A DNA stretch of 64,000 nucleotides. Origin: GCA-2731375 sp964631725 (GTDB taxonomy: Bacteria > Pseudomonadota > Alphaproteobacteria > GCA-2731375). How positions within the stretch are numbered: position 1 is the stretch's first letter; every line of letters starts with the position of its first letter. Both the position numbers and the translations under genes were made by a program. The stretch lies in NCBI GenBank assembly GCA_964631725.1, contig CAZVYX010000001.1, positions 1 through 64,000 on the forward strand. Direction: 5' to 3'. Below, one piece after another: positions 15,725-24,115 of this stretch. Under the pieces are notes generated by a model that was not told the origin of the DNA, searched no databases, and worked only from the letters and a program-made list of their open reading frames with translations.

Positions 15725-16559
15725 CCTCCTTGGCGATGGCCTCCAGCTGTGCCGCCATCTCGGCCTCGGTCTCCACATGTACGGGCCGGGCCACCACCCG
15801 GTCGGCGCCGGCATCGAACAGGCCCCGGAACAAATCCCGGTCCGCCGCCTGCCCATAGACGGTGATCGTGATGGATTTCGGGTCGCGCCCGGCGGCCTCG
15901 GCCATTTCGTTCAGTTGCCGCCGGCTGTCGGCCAGCGCCTCCAGCGTCACCCGGTTGGGCAGCCAGCCATCGCCATGGTCGATCACCCGGCGCAAGACGT
16001 TCTTGGCCGCGCCGCCGATCAGGATTGGCGGATAGGGTCTCTGTGCCGGCTTCGGATAGGAACGCACGGGCGGAAAGTCGAAATATTTGCCGTGATGTTC
16101 CGCCTCCTCCTCCAACCATAGCTTCTTCATGACATCCAGGGCCTCGCGGGTCTGGCTCCAGCGATGGGGGAAGTCGCCGCCCATCAGCTCCGTCTCCTCC
16201 CGCAGCCAGCCGGTGCCGATGCCGAACAGGAAGCGTCCGCCGCTGTGCAGGTCCAGCACCGAAACTTCCTTGGCCAGCAACACGGGATTGCGCTCCGGCA
16301 CCAGGGTAATGCCGGTTGCCAGCTTGATGCGGCTGGTCACGGCAGAGGCCCGGGCCAGCGAGACATAAGGGTCGGTGAAATGGGAATAGGTCCAGGGGAT
16401 CTCGCCGCCGGTGGAAGGGAATGGGCTGTCCGAATGCACCGGCACCGCCGGATGCTCGGCATACCAGAGGGATTCAAAGCCCAGTTCCTCTGTCTTTTTG
16501 GCCATGAAGGCCGGGTCGATCGTGTAGGCGGGGAGGGGCGCTGTAATGCCAATATCCAT
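15717..16559 (-). CDS. LLM-class F420-dependent-type oxidoreductase
   Basis: 280 residues, TIM-barrel LLM fold of the F420-dependent-like subgroup (TIGR03619-type). Features are F-E-S-L-W-Y-A-E-H-P-A-V-P at about 28-40, I-K-L-A-T-G-I-T-L-V-P-E-R-N-P-V, and S-G-G-R-F-L-F-G-I-G-T-G-W-L-R-E-E, with a C-terminal segment near residue 195 carrying G-G-A-A-K-N. The substrate is unknown, and FMN rather than F420 is equally possible. It is a single gene, convergent with the ICMT-like gene. Confidence 0.86.
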   Translation of the reverse strand: MDIGITAPLPAYTIDPAFMAKKTEELGFESLWYAEHPAVPVHSDSPFPSTGGEIPWTYSHFTDPYVSLARASAVTSRIKLATGITLVPERNPVLLAKEVSVLDLHSGGRFLFGIGTGWLREETELMGGDFPHRWSQTREALDVMKKLWLEEEAEHHGKYFDFPPVRSYPKPAQRPYPPILIGGAAKNVLRRVIDHGDGWLPNRVTLEALADSRRQLNEMAEAAGRDPKSITITVYGQAADRDLFRGLFDAGADRVVARPVHVETEAEMAAQLEAIAKEVM

Positions 16560-16712
16560 GTCACATCCATCCGGCGGGGATTGTCCAAAAATGCATGAGG
16601 CGAAGTATAGCGCAGCTTGGCCACCTGCCCCCTATCGGAATCGCCACAGGTTCCTATGACCGTGCATCGGTACTAGTCTCTACCGGTGCGATTTGAGGAT
16701 GGGTGACCGGGC

Positions 16713-17939
16713 ATGCGGGAACTATGGCAAACGAAAATCCGCATTGCCCTGCCGGCGATGCTGGCCATCCAGGCGTTCGGCACCATGTGCAGTTTTGCCG
16801 GCCCCGTCGTGGCGGTGCAGGCCGCCGCCGACCTTGGCGTAAAGCCCACCAGCATCGGGATCTATGTGGCGGTTCTATACATTGTCGGCATGATCAGTGG
16901 TCTCGGCGCGGGCGGTGTTTTGGCCCGCTATGGCGTCATCCGTACTTCCCAGGTGGCCTTGCTGGCGGCGATCCTGGGTATCGCCCTGGCTGGTGTTTTC
17001 CCTAATTGGGTCGCGGCCCTGGCCGGCGCCGTCCTGCTCGGCTTTGCCGTGGGGCCGCTGAACCCGGCGGGCTCCCGCATCCTCGCCCGCCATGCGCCAC
17101 CGCGCTGGCAGCCGTTCGTATTTTCCGTGAAACAGACCGGCACGCCCGCCGGCGGCATGCTGGCCGGGCTGCTGCTGCCGCCCCTGGTGGCGCTGTATGA
17201 TTGGCGCATCGCTGTGATCCTGATCGCCATCATTCCCGCCGTAACCCTCATCGGCCTGCAGGCGATCCGCAACGATCTGGACGACGACCGGGATCCGGCC
17301 CATCCCGTCGGCTTGAGCGGCATTGCCGACACCCTGCGCGTCATCATCACCAACCCGCCCTTATTCACCCTGGCGGCGGCGGGCTATTTTTTCACTTTCG
17401 CGCAACTGGCCATATTGTCGTTCGCGGTGATCTTCCTGGTGGAAGGCAATGGCCTGGAAATGGCCTTCGCGGGCGGCATTTTCGCGATTATTCATGGTTC
17501 CGCCATTCCGGCGCGGATTTTTTGGGGCCTGGTGGCGGGGCGCTACATCAGCACCTGGGCCCTGCTGGGTCTGATCGGCATCATGATGGCGGGCAGCATA
17601 TTGGCCATGAGTTTCTTTTCTCCCGCCTGGCCCTTCTGGCTGAGCGCCCTGGTCGCCGTGCTGCTGGGCGCCAGCATCAATGGCGTGCTGGGCCTGCTGC
17701 TCTCGGAATTCGCCCGCCTGGCGCCGGAGGGCAAGGTCGGCGAGGCCACGGGCGGCGGACAGTTCTTCCTGTTCTTCGGCATCGTCACCGGCCCGCCGGT
17801 CTTTGGCGCCATGGTGGAGTTCGGCGGCGGTTACGCCAATGCTTTCTATCTGCTATGCGCCGTCACACTGGCGGCGGGCATTTTTCTACTAGCAACGGCC
17901 CGGCGCGGGCGCGGCAGCCATGGTGTCGTGGGACGATAA
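16713..17939 (+). CDS. MFS transporter
   Basis: 408 residues with about 12 hydrophobic segments and the major-facilitator layout: a first helix with A-M-L-A-I-Q-A-F-G, the A-motif-like G-G-V-L-A-R-Y-G-V between helices 2 and 3, an amphipathic central loop near residue 195 (N-D-L-D-D-D-R-D), and a second bundle. It probably exports or imports a small organic compound. It sits alone between two oppositely directed genes; no repressor neighbour indicates a drug pump. Confidence 0.85.
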   Translation: MRELWQTKIRIALPAMLAIQAFGTMCSFAGPVVAVQAAADLGVKPTSIGIYVAVLYIVGMISGLGAGGVLARYGVIRTSQVALLAAILGIALAGVFPNWVAALAGAVLLGFAVGPLNPAGSRILARHAPPRWQPFVFSVKQTGTPAGGMLAGLLLPPLVALYDWRIAVILIAIIPAVTLIGLQAIRNDLDDDRDPAHPVGLSGIADTLRVIITNPPLFTLAAAGYFFTFAQLAILSFAVIFLVEGNGLEMAFAGGIFAIIHGSAIPARIFWGLVAGRYISTWALLGLIGIMMAGSILAMSFFSPAWPFWLSALVAVLLGASINGVLGLLLSEFARLAPEGKVGEATGGGQFFLFFGIVTGPPVFGAMVEFGGGYANAFYLLCAVTLAAGIFLLATARRGRGSHGVVGR

Positions 17940-18000
17940 CGGACTCTTAGCCTAAAGACGGGGGCCAGGTCTTCCTGTTGAAGGAAGTCGCCCGCTATCC

Positions 18001-19215
18001 CTAATTAACCCGTGGCGCCAGCAGGATCGGCGCGAAGGTCGCTAGGAATACTGCGAAAGCGGCCGTCCAGCACAGGCCCGATGCCAACAGGCTCGCCTGG
18101 TACCAATCACCCTCCAGATAAGGGCTGGCGATCCGCAGAATGGGTGCGGCGACGAACAGGGCATAGGCCGCCAGCATGGGTCGGGGCAGGATCAGGTCCC
18201 GGCCCGTGTGGCCCAGGCTGACCCGGGGCATGATGGCCATGATCATGGTGCCCACGGCGCCCACGGCGGCGGCGTGGCGGGCGACGGCTTCCGGGATGAG
18301 ATCGCCCAGATACTGGCCGCCCTTCAGGAACAGCGACAGGCAGAGCCAGAAATAGGCCAGGTGCAATATCCAGACCAGGGGATGGGCATAGGTCCGGTAA
18401 CCGTTCCAGCCCCACAAGCGTACCAGATAGGCCAGTCCGGCCAGCAGGGCCAGAATGCCGATGAAGCGCTCGTCCAGCAGGGGTGAGAAAAATTCGGCGC
18501 CGGCGACCAGTATCAACCCGATGATACAGCCCCGTTTCAGCCATTCCAGATGAACGATGGGCAGAACCTCACCCTGGCGGCGCATCCAGTTGGCCGAGAA
18601 CATGGGGATCACCCTGCCGCCCATGATGGCGACGATGATCAGCAACAGGTTCAGCATCAACTCCAATGCCGTGCCCGAGAGGGCGTCGGCGAACGCGCCT
18701 TCCACTTCATCCATCAGGCCCGCCATCTCCAAATGCCAGCAGAAATTGGCCAGGGCGGCGAGACCAAGCAGCACGATGAAGCCATAGTTGCGCCGGTTTT
18801 TCGCCCGGATCAGCATGGAACCGATAGCCAGACACAGACCAAGGGGAAACAGCAGGTCCAGCAGCATGGCCGGCACCGGGCCCGTGAAGCCGGCGCCCAA
18901 TACCGCCAACCGCCCAAGCAGCCAGCACCCGGCCAGGGCCGCCAGCGGCACGCCACTTAGTGGCCTGCCGGCGGTCCATTGCGGCACCGCCGTCAGCAGA
19001 AATCCGGCGATGGCGGCCAGGGCAACGCCGAACATCATTTCGTGCGCGTGCAGGGCGGCGGGCGGATAGACCGCCGGCAGGCCCCAGGCATCGCCCAGCC
19101 AGCCGGTCCAGGCGCCGGCGGCAAGGGCGCCATAGCCACTCGCGAACAGAAAAAACGGGCGAAAACCGACCGAAAACAAGATCATCTGGCTGGGCATGTA
19201 TGTGTTGGTCCCCAA
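18001..19215 (-). CDS. nnrS: NnrS family haem-copper membrane protein
   Basis: 404 residues with 11-12 transmembrane helices. Typical NnrS features are P-F-F-L-F-A-S-G near the start, H-A-H-E-M-M-F-G (histidines around residue 55) and H-T-G-R-D near residue 339. NnrS is a haem- and copper-containing membrane protein linked to nitric oxide and nitrosative stress tolerance in denitrifiers. No nir/nor gene is in the window. It overlaps nothing and starts 73 bases from the divergent CoA-transferase gene, so the two share a promoter region. Confidence 0.85.
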   Translation of the reverse strand: MGTNTYMPSQMILFSVGFRPFFLFASGYGALAAGAWTGWLGDAWGLPAVYPPAALHAHEMMFGVALAAIAGFLLTAVPQWTAGRPLSGVPLAALAGCWLLGRLAVLGAGFTGPVPAMLLDLLFPLGLCLAIGSMLIRAKNRRNYGFIVLLGLAALANFCWHLEMAGLMDEVEGAFADALSGTALELMLNLLLIIVAIMGGRVIPMFSANWMRRQGEVLPIVHLEWLKRGCIIGLILVAGAEFFSPLLDERFIGILALLAGLAYLVRLWGWNGYRTYAHPLVWILHLAYFWLCLSLFLKGGQYLGDLIPEAVARHAAAVGAVGTMIMAIMPRVSLGHTGRDLILPRPMLAAYALFVAAPILRIASPYLEGDWYQASLLASGLCWTAAFAVFLATFAPILLAPRVN

Positions 19216-19288
19216 TTTTTGTCCGGTTGCCCGCAGGCCGGGCTATAATACGGCAAGATCAAAGTGCATCCGTTGCGAGAGGTTCCGT

Positions 19289-20497
19289 ATGTCCGCGTCT
19301 TCCTACCCCCTGGAGGGTATTACCATCCTTGATTTCGGTCAGATCTACAACGGCCCATATGCATCCTTCATGCTGGCCATGGCGGGCGCCCGGGTGATCA
19401 AGATCGAACCGCCCACCGGCGAGCCGTTGCGCCGGCGCACCGCCGCCGATGGCGGCTCGGTCCCCCTGGCGATGCTGAACGCCAACAAGGAAGGCGTGAC
19501 CCTGAACCTGAAGCACGAAAGGGCGCGCGAGCTGTTCTTCAAGATGGTCAAGAAGGCCGACGTGGTGCTGGAGAATTTCGCGCCAACGGTGATGGACCGC
19601 CTTGGCGTCGGCCCGGACGTGTTGATGAAGCTCAACCCGCGCTTGATCTATGCCTCCGGTTCCGGCTACGGCCGGGAAGGGCCGCGCCGGGACGATCTGG
19701 CCATGGACCTGACGGTGCAGGCGGTGGGCGGCGTTATGCATGTCACCGGCTTTCCCGACGGCCCGCCGGTCAAGGCCGGCCCGGCCATCTGCGATTTCAT
19801 CACCGGCACGCATCTTTATGGCGCGGTGATGACGGCGCTGTTCGAGCGCGAGCGCACCGGCAAGGGCCGCTTGGTCGAAGTCGCCATGCTGGATTGCATC
19901 TTTCCAACCCTGGCCTCGAACCTGGGTATGTATTTCGGACAAAAGCGCGCGGGCGGGGAAATCCTTACCCGTACCGGCAATCAGCACGGCGGTCTGTCCA
20001 TTGCGCCTTACAACGTATACGCCGCCAAAGACGGCTATGTCGCCATCATCACCGTTGGCGACGGCCACTGGCAGAACCTGTTGGCGGCCATGGGGCGGGA
20101 GGATCTGGCCGGGGACGAACGCTATCTGACCACCAATGCCCGCGTCGTGCATATGGCCGAGGTCGACCAGTTGGTCGGCGACTGGGTCGCCACCATGACC
20201 AAGGACGAGGCCGAGGCCGCGGCCCAGCGCCACCACATCCCCACCGCCGCCGTGCGGGATTTGGAGGAAGTGGTGAACGACGAGCATATGCACCAGCGCG
20301 GCATGCTGCACTGGGTCGACCACCCCGTGGTCGGCCGCATCGCCGCGCCCCATAGTCCAATCAAGATGCATGGCGTCGAGCCCATGGAACTGACCCTGAA
20401 CCCGGAAATTGGCGAGGACAATGACCGCGTCTACGGCGAATGGATGGGCCTGGACGAAGCCGAAATCGCCAGTTTGCGGGAGGATGGCGCGATTTAG
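19289..20497 (+). CDS. CaiB/BaiF family (class III) CoA-transferase
   Basis: 402 residues of the class III CoA-transferase family. It has I-T-I-L-D-F-G-Q-I-Y-N-G-P-Y at the N-terminus, the CoA-binding I-K-I-E-P-P-T-G, and Y-A-S-G-S-G-Y-G with D140 (A-M-D-L-T-V-Q-A) at the position of the catalytic aspartate that forms the acyl anhydride. It moves CoA between carboxylic acids such as formyl, carnitine or succinyl/acyl pairs. The start is the ATG at 19289; upstream in-frame codons lie in the divergent nnrS promoter. The substrate is unknown. Confidence 0.9.
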   Translation: MSASSYPLEGITILDFGQIYNGPYASFMLAMAGARVIKIEPPTGEPLRRRTAADGGSVPLAMLNANKEGVTLNLKHERARELFFKMVKKADVVLENFAPTVMDRLGVGPDVLMKLNPRLIYASGSGYGREGPRRDDLAMDLTVQAVGGVMHVTGFPDGPPVKAGPAICDFITGTHLYGAVMTALFERERTGKGRLVEVAMLDCIFPTLASNLGMYFGQKRAGGEILTRTGNQHGGLSIAPYNVYAAKDGYVAIITVGDGHWQNLLAAMGREDLAGDERYLTTNARVVHMAEVDQLVGDWVATMTKDEAEAAAQRHHIPTAAVRDLEEVVNDEHMHQRGMLHWVDHPVVGRIAAPHSPIKMHGVEPMELTLNPEIGEDNDRVYGEWMGLDEAEIASLREDGAI

Positions 20498-20532
20498 CCG
20501 CCTATTTTGGCGAAATCATATTGGAAAACCGG

Positions 20533-21381
20533 TCAGTTACAAACGTAAGGCCAGATGCGTCTGCTGCCGGGCGGGCTAAGGCTGCCGTCTTTCTTCATAT
20601 GGGGGACCGGTACGGCTTTCCGATCATCCGGCAATCGCGCCAGAGATTGAGAGTCATGGGGCGGCATTAGGCGATAAAACGCGTTCGGGTCCATGAAATA
20701 GCCGTCCTTGGGTGTGACGACGCGGCCGTCGTTGGACCATTCGGGATGGCGGCTGTACAGCACCGCGAAATGCAGGGCGTCGCGGCGGATGCGGCGGCCC
20801 ATCTTGCCGGTGTTGGCGGTCTTGCCGATTTCATCACCCATCCGAACCTTTGCGCCGATGGGCAGCGGCGACATCTCGCGCAGGTGGGTGTATTGCGAAT
20901 AGCTCCAATAGGGCAGGCCCGTCTGTTCCGGGGTGTGGCGCAGCATCACCTCGATGCCCTTCCTGTTACCGTCGTTCATGAAGCGTCCGACTACCGTGCC
21001 ATCGGATATGGCCAGGATCGGCGTACCCCTTGGCTGCGGAATATCGATGCCCTTATGCAGGGCGGCGCGGCGGCGTTTTTGGGAATAGTCGATGGCCCAT
21101 TGTTCGCTATCAATTTCGGGGCAATCCGCGCCGCCGGGAAATATCGGATGAAGGCCGGTTTCGATCACGCCTCTGGCCTTTTGTATGGCGACATTCTCCG
21201 CGCCGCCGCCGCCTTTGTACTTGCCGACCATTTTGCGGATTTCGTCGTTGATCGCGCTGGGCGGCACGAAGCCGTCAAGTTTTCTGCATTCCACGCATGG
21301 CTCTGATGCGGCGGGCAGCGCCGGGATTGCCAACAGCATGCCAGCGATCAACAATCGGCAACCATTGCCGGCGGGGGACAT
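20533..21381 (-). CDS. M23 (LytM) peptidase-like exported protein, degenerate active site
   Basis: 282 residues. A signal peptide (about 1-27, L-L-I-A-G-M-L-L then A-S-E) precedes a linker and a LytM beta-domain (about 110-225). Zinc ligands H-K-G-I-D (HxxxD) and the final His in A-L-H-F-A-V are present, but the catalytic first His of the usual HxH pair is Ala. Proteins with such changes often regulate amidases (EnvC/NlpD style) instead of cutting peptidoglycan. The start ATG shares one base with the stop of the PhyH gene (TGATG), so they are translationally coupled. Confidence 0.78.
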   Translation of the reverse strand: MSPAGNGCRLLIAGMLLAIPALPAASEPCVECRKLDGFVPPSAINDEIRKMVGKYKGGGGAENVAIQKARGVIETGLHPIFPGGADCPEIDSEQWAIDYSQKRRRAALHKGIDIPQPRGTPILAISDGTVVGRFMNDGNRKGIEVMLRHTPEQTGLPYWSYSQYTHLREMSPLPIGAKVRMGDEIGKTANTGKMGRRIRRDALHFAVLYSRHPEWSNDGRVVTPKDGYFMDPNAFYRLMPPHDSQSLARLPDDRKAVPVPHMKKDGSLSPPGSRRIWPYVCN

Positions 21382-22277
21382 CAGTCCGCCGCGTCCTCTT
21401 CCTGCTGCAGCGCGAAGATCGAGGTATAGCCCTTCGACCAATCAGGCGGGATCAGACAGGGTTCCGGGTCGAAATGGATCCATTTCGCCGCCTCGCCACG
21501 GATCAGAGTGTCCGCGTGCGGCATGCCGGTGACCACGCTGTTGCTCATGGTCAGGGCATCGGCGGAGGCGTAGGCGTGCAACAACAGCGGCCGGCAACGG
21601 GCGGAATTGTTGATCGCCGAACCGTGCAGCATGCGGCAATTGTGAATGGTGACGGAGCCCTTGGGCCCCTTCAGCCAGACCACGTCGTCCATGTTCACGC
21701 CGGCCAGGTCCCGGTCCTTCAAGGCGCCGACCCAGTTGCCGTCGTCGCCGTAAAGATCATAGATCTCGCCTTTGTGGCTGCCAGGAATGACGCCCATGGG
21801 CCCCATTTCATCATCCACGTCATCCATGTACAGCCCGATGGTCAGGGGGGAGTAGTTGGTGTGCGGCCAGAACTGAATATCCTGATGCCATTTCACCTCT
21901 TCGCCGCCATCGGCCCATTTCATGTTCAATTTGGAATGATGATATTTCACGTTCGGACCCACCAGATCCTCGGCCAGATCGACGATCGGGCCGCGCAGGC
22001 CAAACTCCTCATACACCGGGTCCAGTTCCACCGGTTGCGAGATGCGGCGCAGACGCGGGTCTTCCGCCGTGTGGGCGGGCTCCAAATCGAACACTTTATC
22101 GGATGTGCTGCGCGAGCGGCTTTCCTCGATAAAGCTGTCCGTGGTGGCCCAAAGCCGGTCCAGCCAATCCTGGCTGACGAAGTTCTCGAGAACCAGATAG
22201 CCGGTTTCGAAATAGAATTCCCGTTGTTCCTGGCTCAGCACCTTCGGTTCATGGCTGAGAATCTCTTCCGGTTTCAT
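21381..22277 (-). CDS. phytanoyl-CoA dioxygenase (PhyH) family Fe(II)/2-oxoglutarate oxygenase
   Basis: 298 residues with a double-stranded beta-helix. The iron triad is H-x-D in W-H-Q-D-I-Q-F-W and the distal His in H-N-C-R-M-L-H-G-S, followed by R-C-R-P, the 2-oxoglutarate anchor. These enzymes hydroxylate CoA thioesters, ectoine, or phosphonates; which is not clear. It sits between an acyl-CoA ligase (15 bases upstream) and the M23-like gene (1-base overlap), so the ligase could supply a CoA-linked substrate. Confidence 0.87.
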   Translation of the reverse strand: MKPEEILSHEPKVLSQEQREFYFETGYLVLENFVSQDWLDRLWATTDSFIEESRSRSTSDKVFDLEPAHTAEDPRLRRISQPVELDPVYEEFGLRGPIVDLAEDLVGPNVKYHHSKLNMKWADGGEEVKWHQDIQFWPHTNYSPLTIGLYMDDVDDEMGPMGVIPGSHKGEIYDLYGDDGNWVGALKDRDLAGVNMDDVVWLKGPKGSVTIHNCRMLHGSAINNSARCRPLLLHAYASADALTMSNSVVTGMPHADTLIRGEAAKWIHFDPEPCLIPPDWSKGYTSIFALQQEEDAAD

Positions 22278-22292
22278 GACATCGTCTCCCCA

Positions 22293-23927
22293 TCACAATG
22301 TAATCCCCAAACTGTCCGCCGCGAAATGGCGCACTGCCTTATAATCCGCCTTGCCGTTGGCAGCGCGCAAGGGAATTTCCGCCGCCAGCACCCGTTTCGG
22401 CACCTTGTATCCGGCCAGACGGTCATGCACGTGCCGGCGCAATCCGGCCTCGTCCAGATCCTCCCGCCCCGCGCCGTCGGCCAGATCGACCACGGCGGTG
22501 ACCGCCTGGCCCCAGCGCTCGTCCGGCACGCCGACCACCAGGGCGTCGATGACCTGGGCGTGGGTTTTTAAAACCTCTTCCACTTCTTCGGGGAAGATCT
22601 TCTCGCCGCCGGAATTAATGCAGATGCTGCCCCGGCCCAACAGGGTCATGGTGCCGTCCGCCTCCACCAGGCAATGGTCGCCGGGGATGGCGTAGCGGAC
22701 GCCGTCGTAGGTCTTGAAAACCTGGGCGGTTTTCTCCGCGTCCTTGTAGTAGCCCTGGGGCAGACTGCCGGCGGAAGCGAGCCAGCCCGACTGGCCGCTG
22801 CCCGGCACCACGTCTCGGCCATCTTCGTCCAGCACCCGGGCGGTTTCGCCGACGGTGAAACTGCCGGTGGCGACAACGCCATCCTTGGTCGTGACCGAAC
22901 CGCCGAAACCCAATGCTTCCGTGGCGCCGAAACTGTCGATCAACATGACCTCCGGAAGATGGGACAGCAGGGCCTGCTTGTTCTCCATGCTCCACATGAC
23001 GCCGGAAGAGGATATGGATTCCACACAGGATAAATCATATTGGACCCCAGTTTCTCCCTGCGCCGCATCCAGGGCCCGCGCCAGGGGGGCGGCAAAGGCG
23101 TCGCCGACAATATTCATCCGGTCGGCGCGATGGCGGTCCACGGCCGCCCAGGCCTCGTCCGCATCGAAGGAGGCCGAAGGCAGGGTCAGAACCGCACCGC
23201 CTGACACCAACGTTCCCAGCATCAGGGCAAACCCTGTGCCGTGCATCTGCGGACAGGTCGGCATGGCGGTCAGACCACGGCCATTCTGGGCAACGGCCGC
23301 GAGCAACTGGTCGGGGTTGCTGGGCACGGCCCGGATGGTCTTGCCCACATCAAGAATACCCTGATAGAAGTCGCCGGCCCGCCACATCACCCCCTTCGGC
23401 ATGCCCGTGGTGCCGCCGGTATAGATGAACAGCCCATCCTCGATCGAACGTTCGATGCCCAGGGGCTGGCCGCCGCCATCGTTGGCAAGTTCTTCATAAG
23501 GCCGGGCGAATTCCAGACTGGCGCCGCCGTCGGTGATTTCGACAAATAGCCGAACCTTGGGCAGGTCCGGCTTCAGGGCCTGGATATTCTCGCGGAACTC
23601 GGCCGCGTAGACGACGATCGCCGCATCGGCATTGTCGAGGATGTAATGCAATTCGTCATGGCGGTAGCGGTAGTTGACGTTGACGTGGATCAGCCGCGCC
23701 TTGACGCAGGCGGCGAAGCATTCGCTGTATTCCGGGCGGTTGCGCATATAGAAGGCGACCTTGTCATCGGTGCCCGCGCCGGCGGCCAAAAAGGCGCGGG
23801 CCAAATTGTTGCTAGCCTTGGTAAATTCCGGCCAGGTGCTGATCCGGTTGTCATGAATAGTGGCCGGCGCGTCGTCGTTGACGATGGCGCCGACCTTGTC
23901 CAACAGATCGCCCAGTATCCAGGTCAT
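22293..23927 (-). CDS. acyl-CoA synthetase (AMP-binding, ANL superfamily)
   Basis: 544 residues. The AMP/ATP P-loop Y-T-G-G-T-T-G-M-P-K-G is at about 168-178; later motifs are S-F-G-A-T-E-A, Y-A-I-P-G-D-H and G-R-G-S-I-C-I-N-S-G-G-E-K-I-F-P-E-E (the hinge and C-terminal domain). The final catalytic Lys lies in N-G-K-A-D-Y-K. It activates a carboxylic acid to its CoA thioester via an acyl-AMP, in the FadD3/steroid-acid-type group by overall appearance. It begins the operon with phyH and the M23-like gene. Confidence 0.88.
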   Translation of the reverse strand: MTWILGDLLDKVGAIVNDDAPATIHDNRISTWPEFTKASNNLARAFLAAGAGTDDKVAFYMRNRPEYSECFAACVKARLIHVNVNYRYRHDELHYILDNADAAIVVYAAEFRENIQALKPDLPKVRLFVEITDGGASLEFARPYEELANDGGGQPLGIERSIEDGLFIYTGGTTGMPKGVMWRAGDFYQGILDVGKTIRAVPSNPDQLLAAVAQNGRGLTAMPTCPQMHGTGFALMLGTLVSGGAVLTLPSASFDADEAWAAVDRHRADRMNIVGDAFAAPLARALDAAQGETGVQYDLSCVESISSSGVMWSMENKQALLSHLPEVMLIDSFGATEALGFGGSVTTKDGVVATGSFTVGETARVLDEDGRDVVPGSGQSGWLASAGSLPQGYYKDAEKTAQVFKTYDGVRYAIPGDHCLVEADGTMTLLGRGSICINSGGEKIFPEEVEEVLKTHAQVIDALVVGVPDERWGQAVTAVVDLADGAGREDLDEAGLRRHVHDRLAGYKVPKRVLAAEIPLRAANGKADYKAVRHFAADSLGITL

Positions 23928-24004
23928 GTGTGAATTCCGACTCGTGCTACAATTTCTATCCCCGACCGTGCTCTATCATGACCGGCGATTGACAGCAAAT
24001 GGAC

Positions 24005-24026
24005 CACGGGTGATGTACCACCCGTG
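24005..24026. repeat. short perfect inverted repeat (possible operator)
   Basis: CACGGGTG and CACCCGTG (24005-24012 and 24019-24026) flank a 6-base spacer in the 188-base gap between two acyl-CoA ligase genes, about 80 bases upstream of the ligase start at 23927. The size and dyad symmetry suit a dimeric repressor such as TetR or GntR. No regulator gene is adjacent, so this is a guess from symmetry. Confidence 0.3.
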
Positions 24027-24085
24027 ATGTCAAAGTCATTCGCCGCGTAGTCGAGGCCGCGTTCGAACAACCGGACAGGCCGGAT

Positions 24086-24105
24086 GCTCCGACGATGGTC
24101 GGAGC
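24086..24105 (-). terminator. hairpin just past the second acyl-CoA ligase
   Basis: An 8-base-pair perfect stem (GCTCCGAC/GTCGGAGC, 24086-24093 and 24098-24105) with a 4-base loop, 11 bases beyond the stop of the ligase gene ending at 24116 on the minus strand. No U-run follows, so it would be a weak or Rho-assisted terminator. Position is the main support. Confidence 0.35.
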
Positions 24106-24115
24106 CGCCCTAGGT

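Noticed and set aside
17971..17987. CTTCCT/AGGAAG stem between convergent MFS and nnrS genes
   Set aside because: Six base pairs with no T-run; too weak to call a terminator.
21297..22571. 424-codon plus-strand ORF opposite phyH and the acyl-CoA ligase
   Set aside because: It is antisense to two genes with catalytic motifs and has no recognisable domain.
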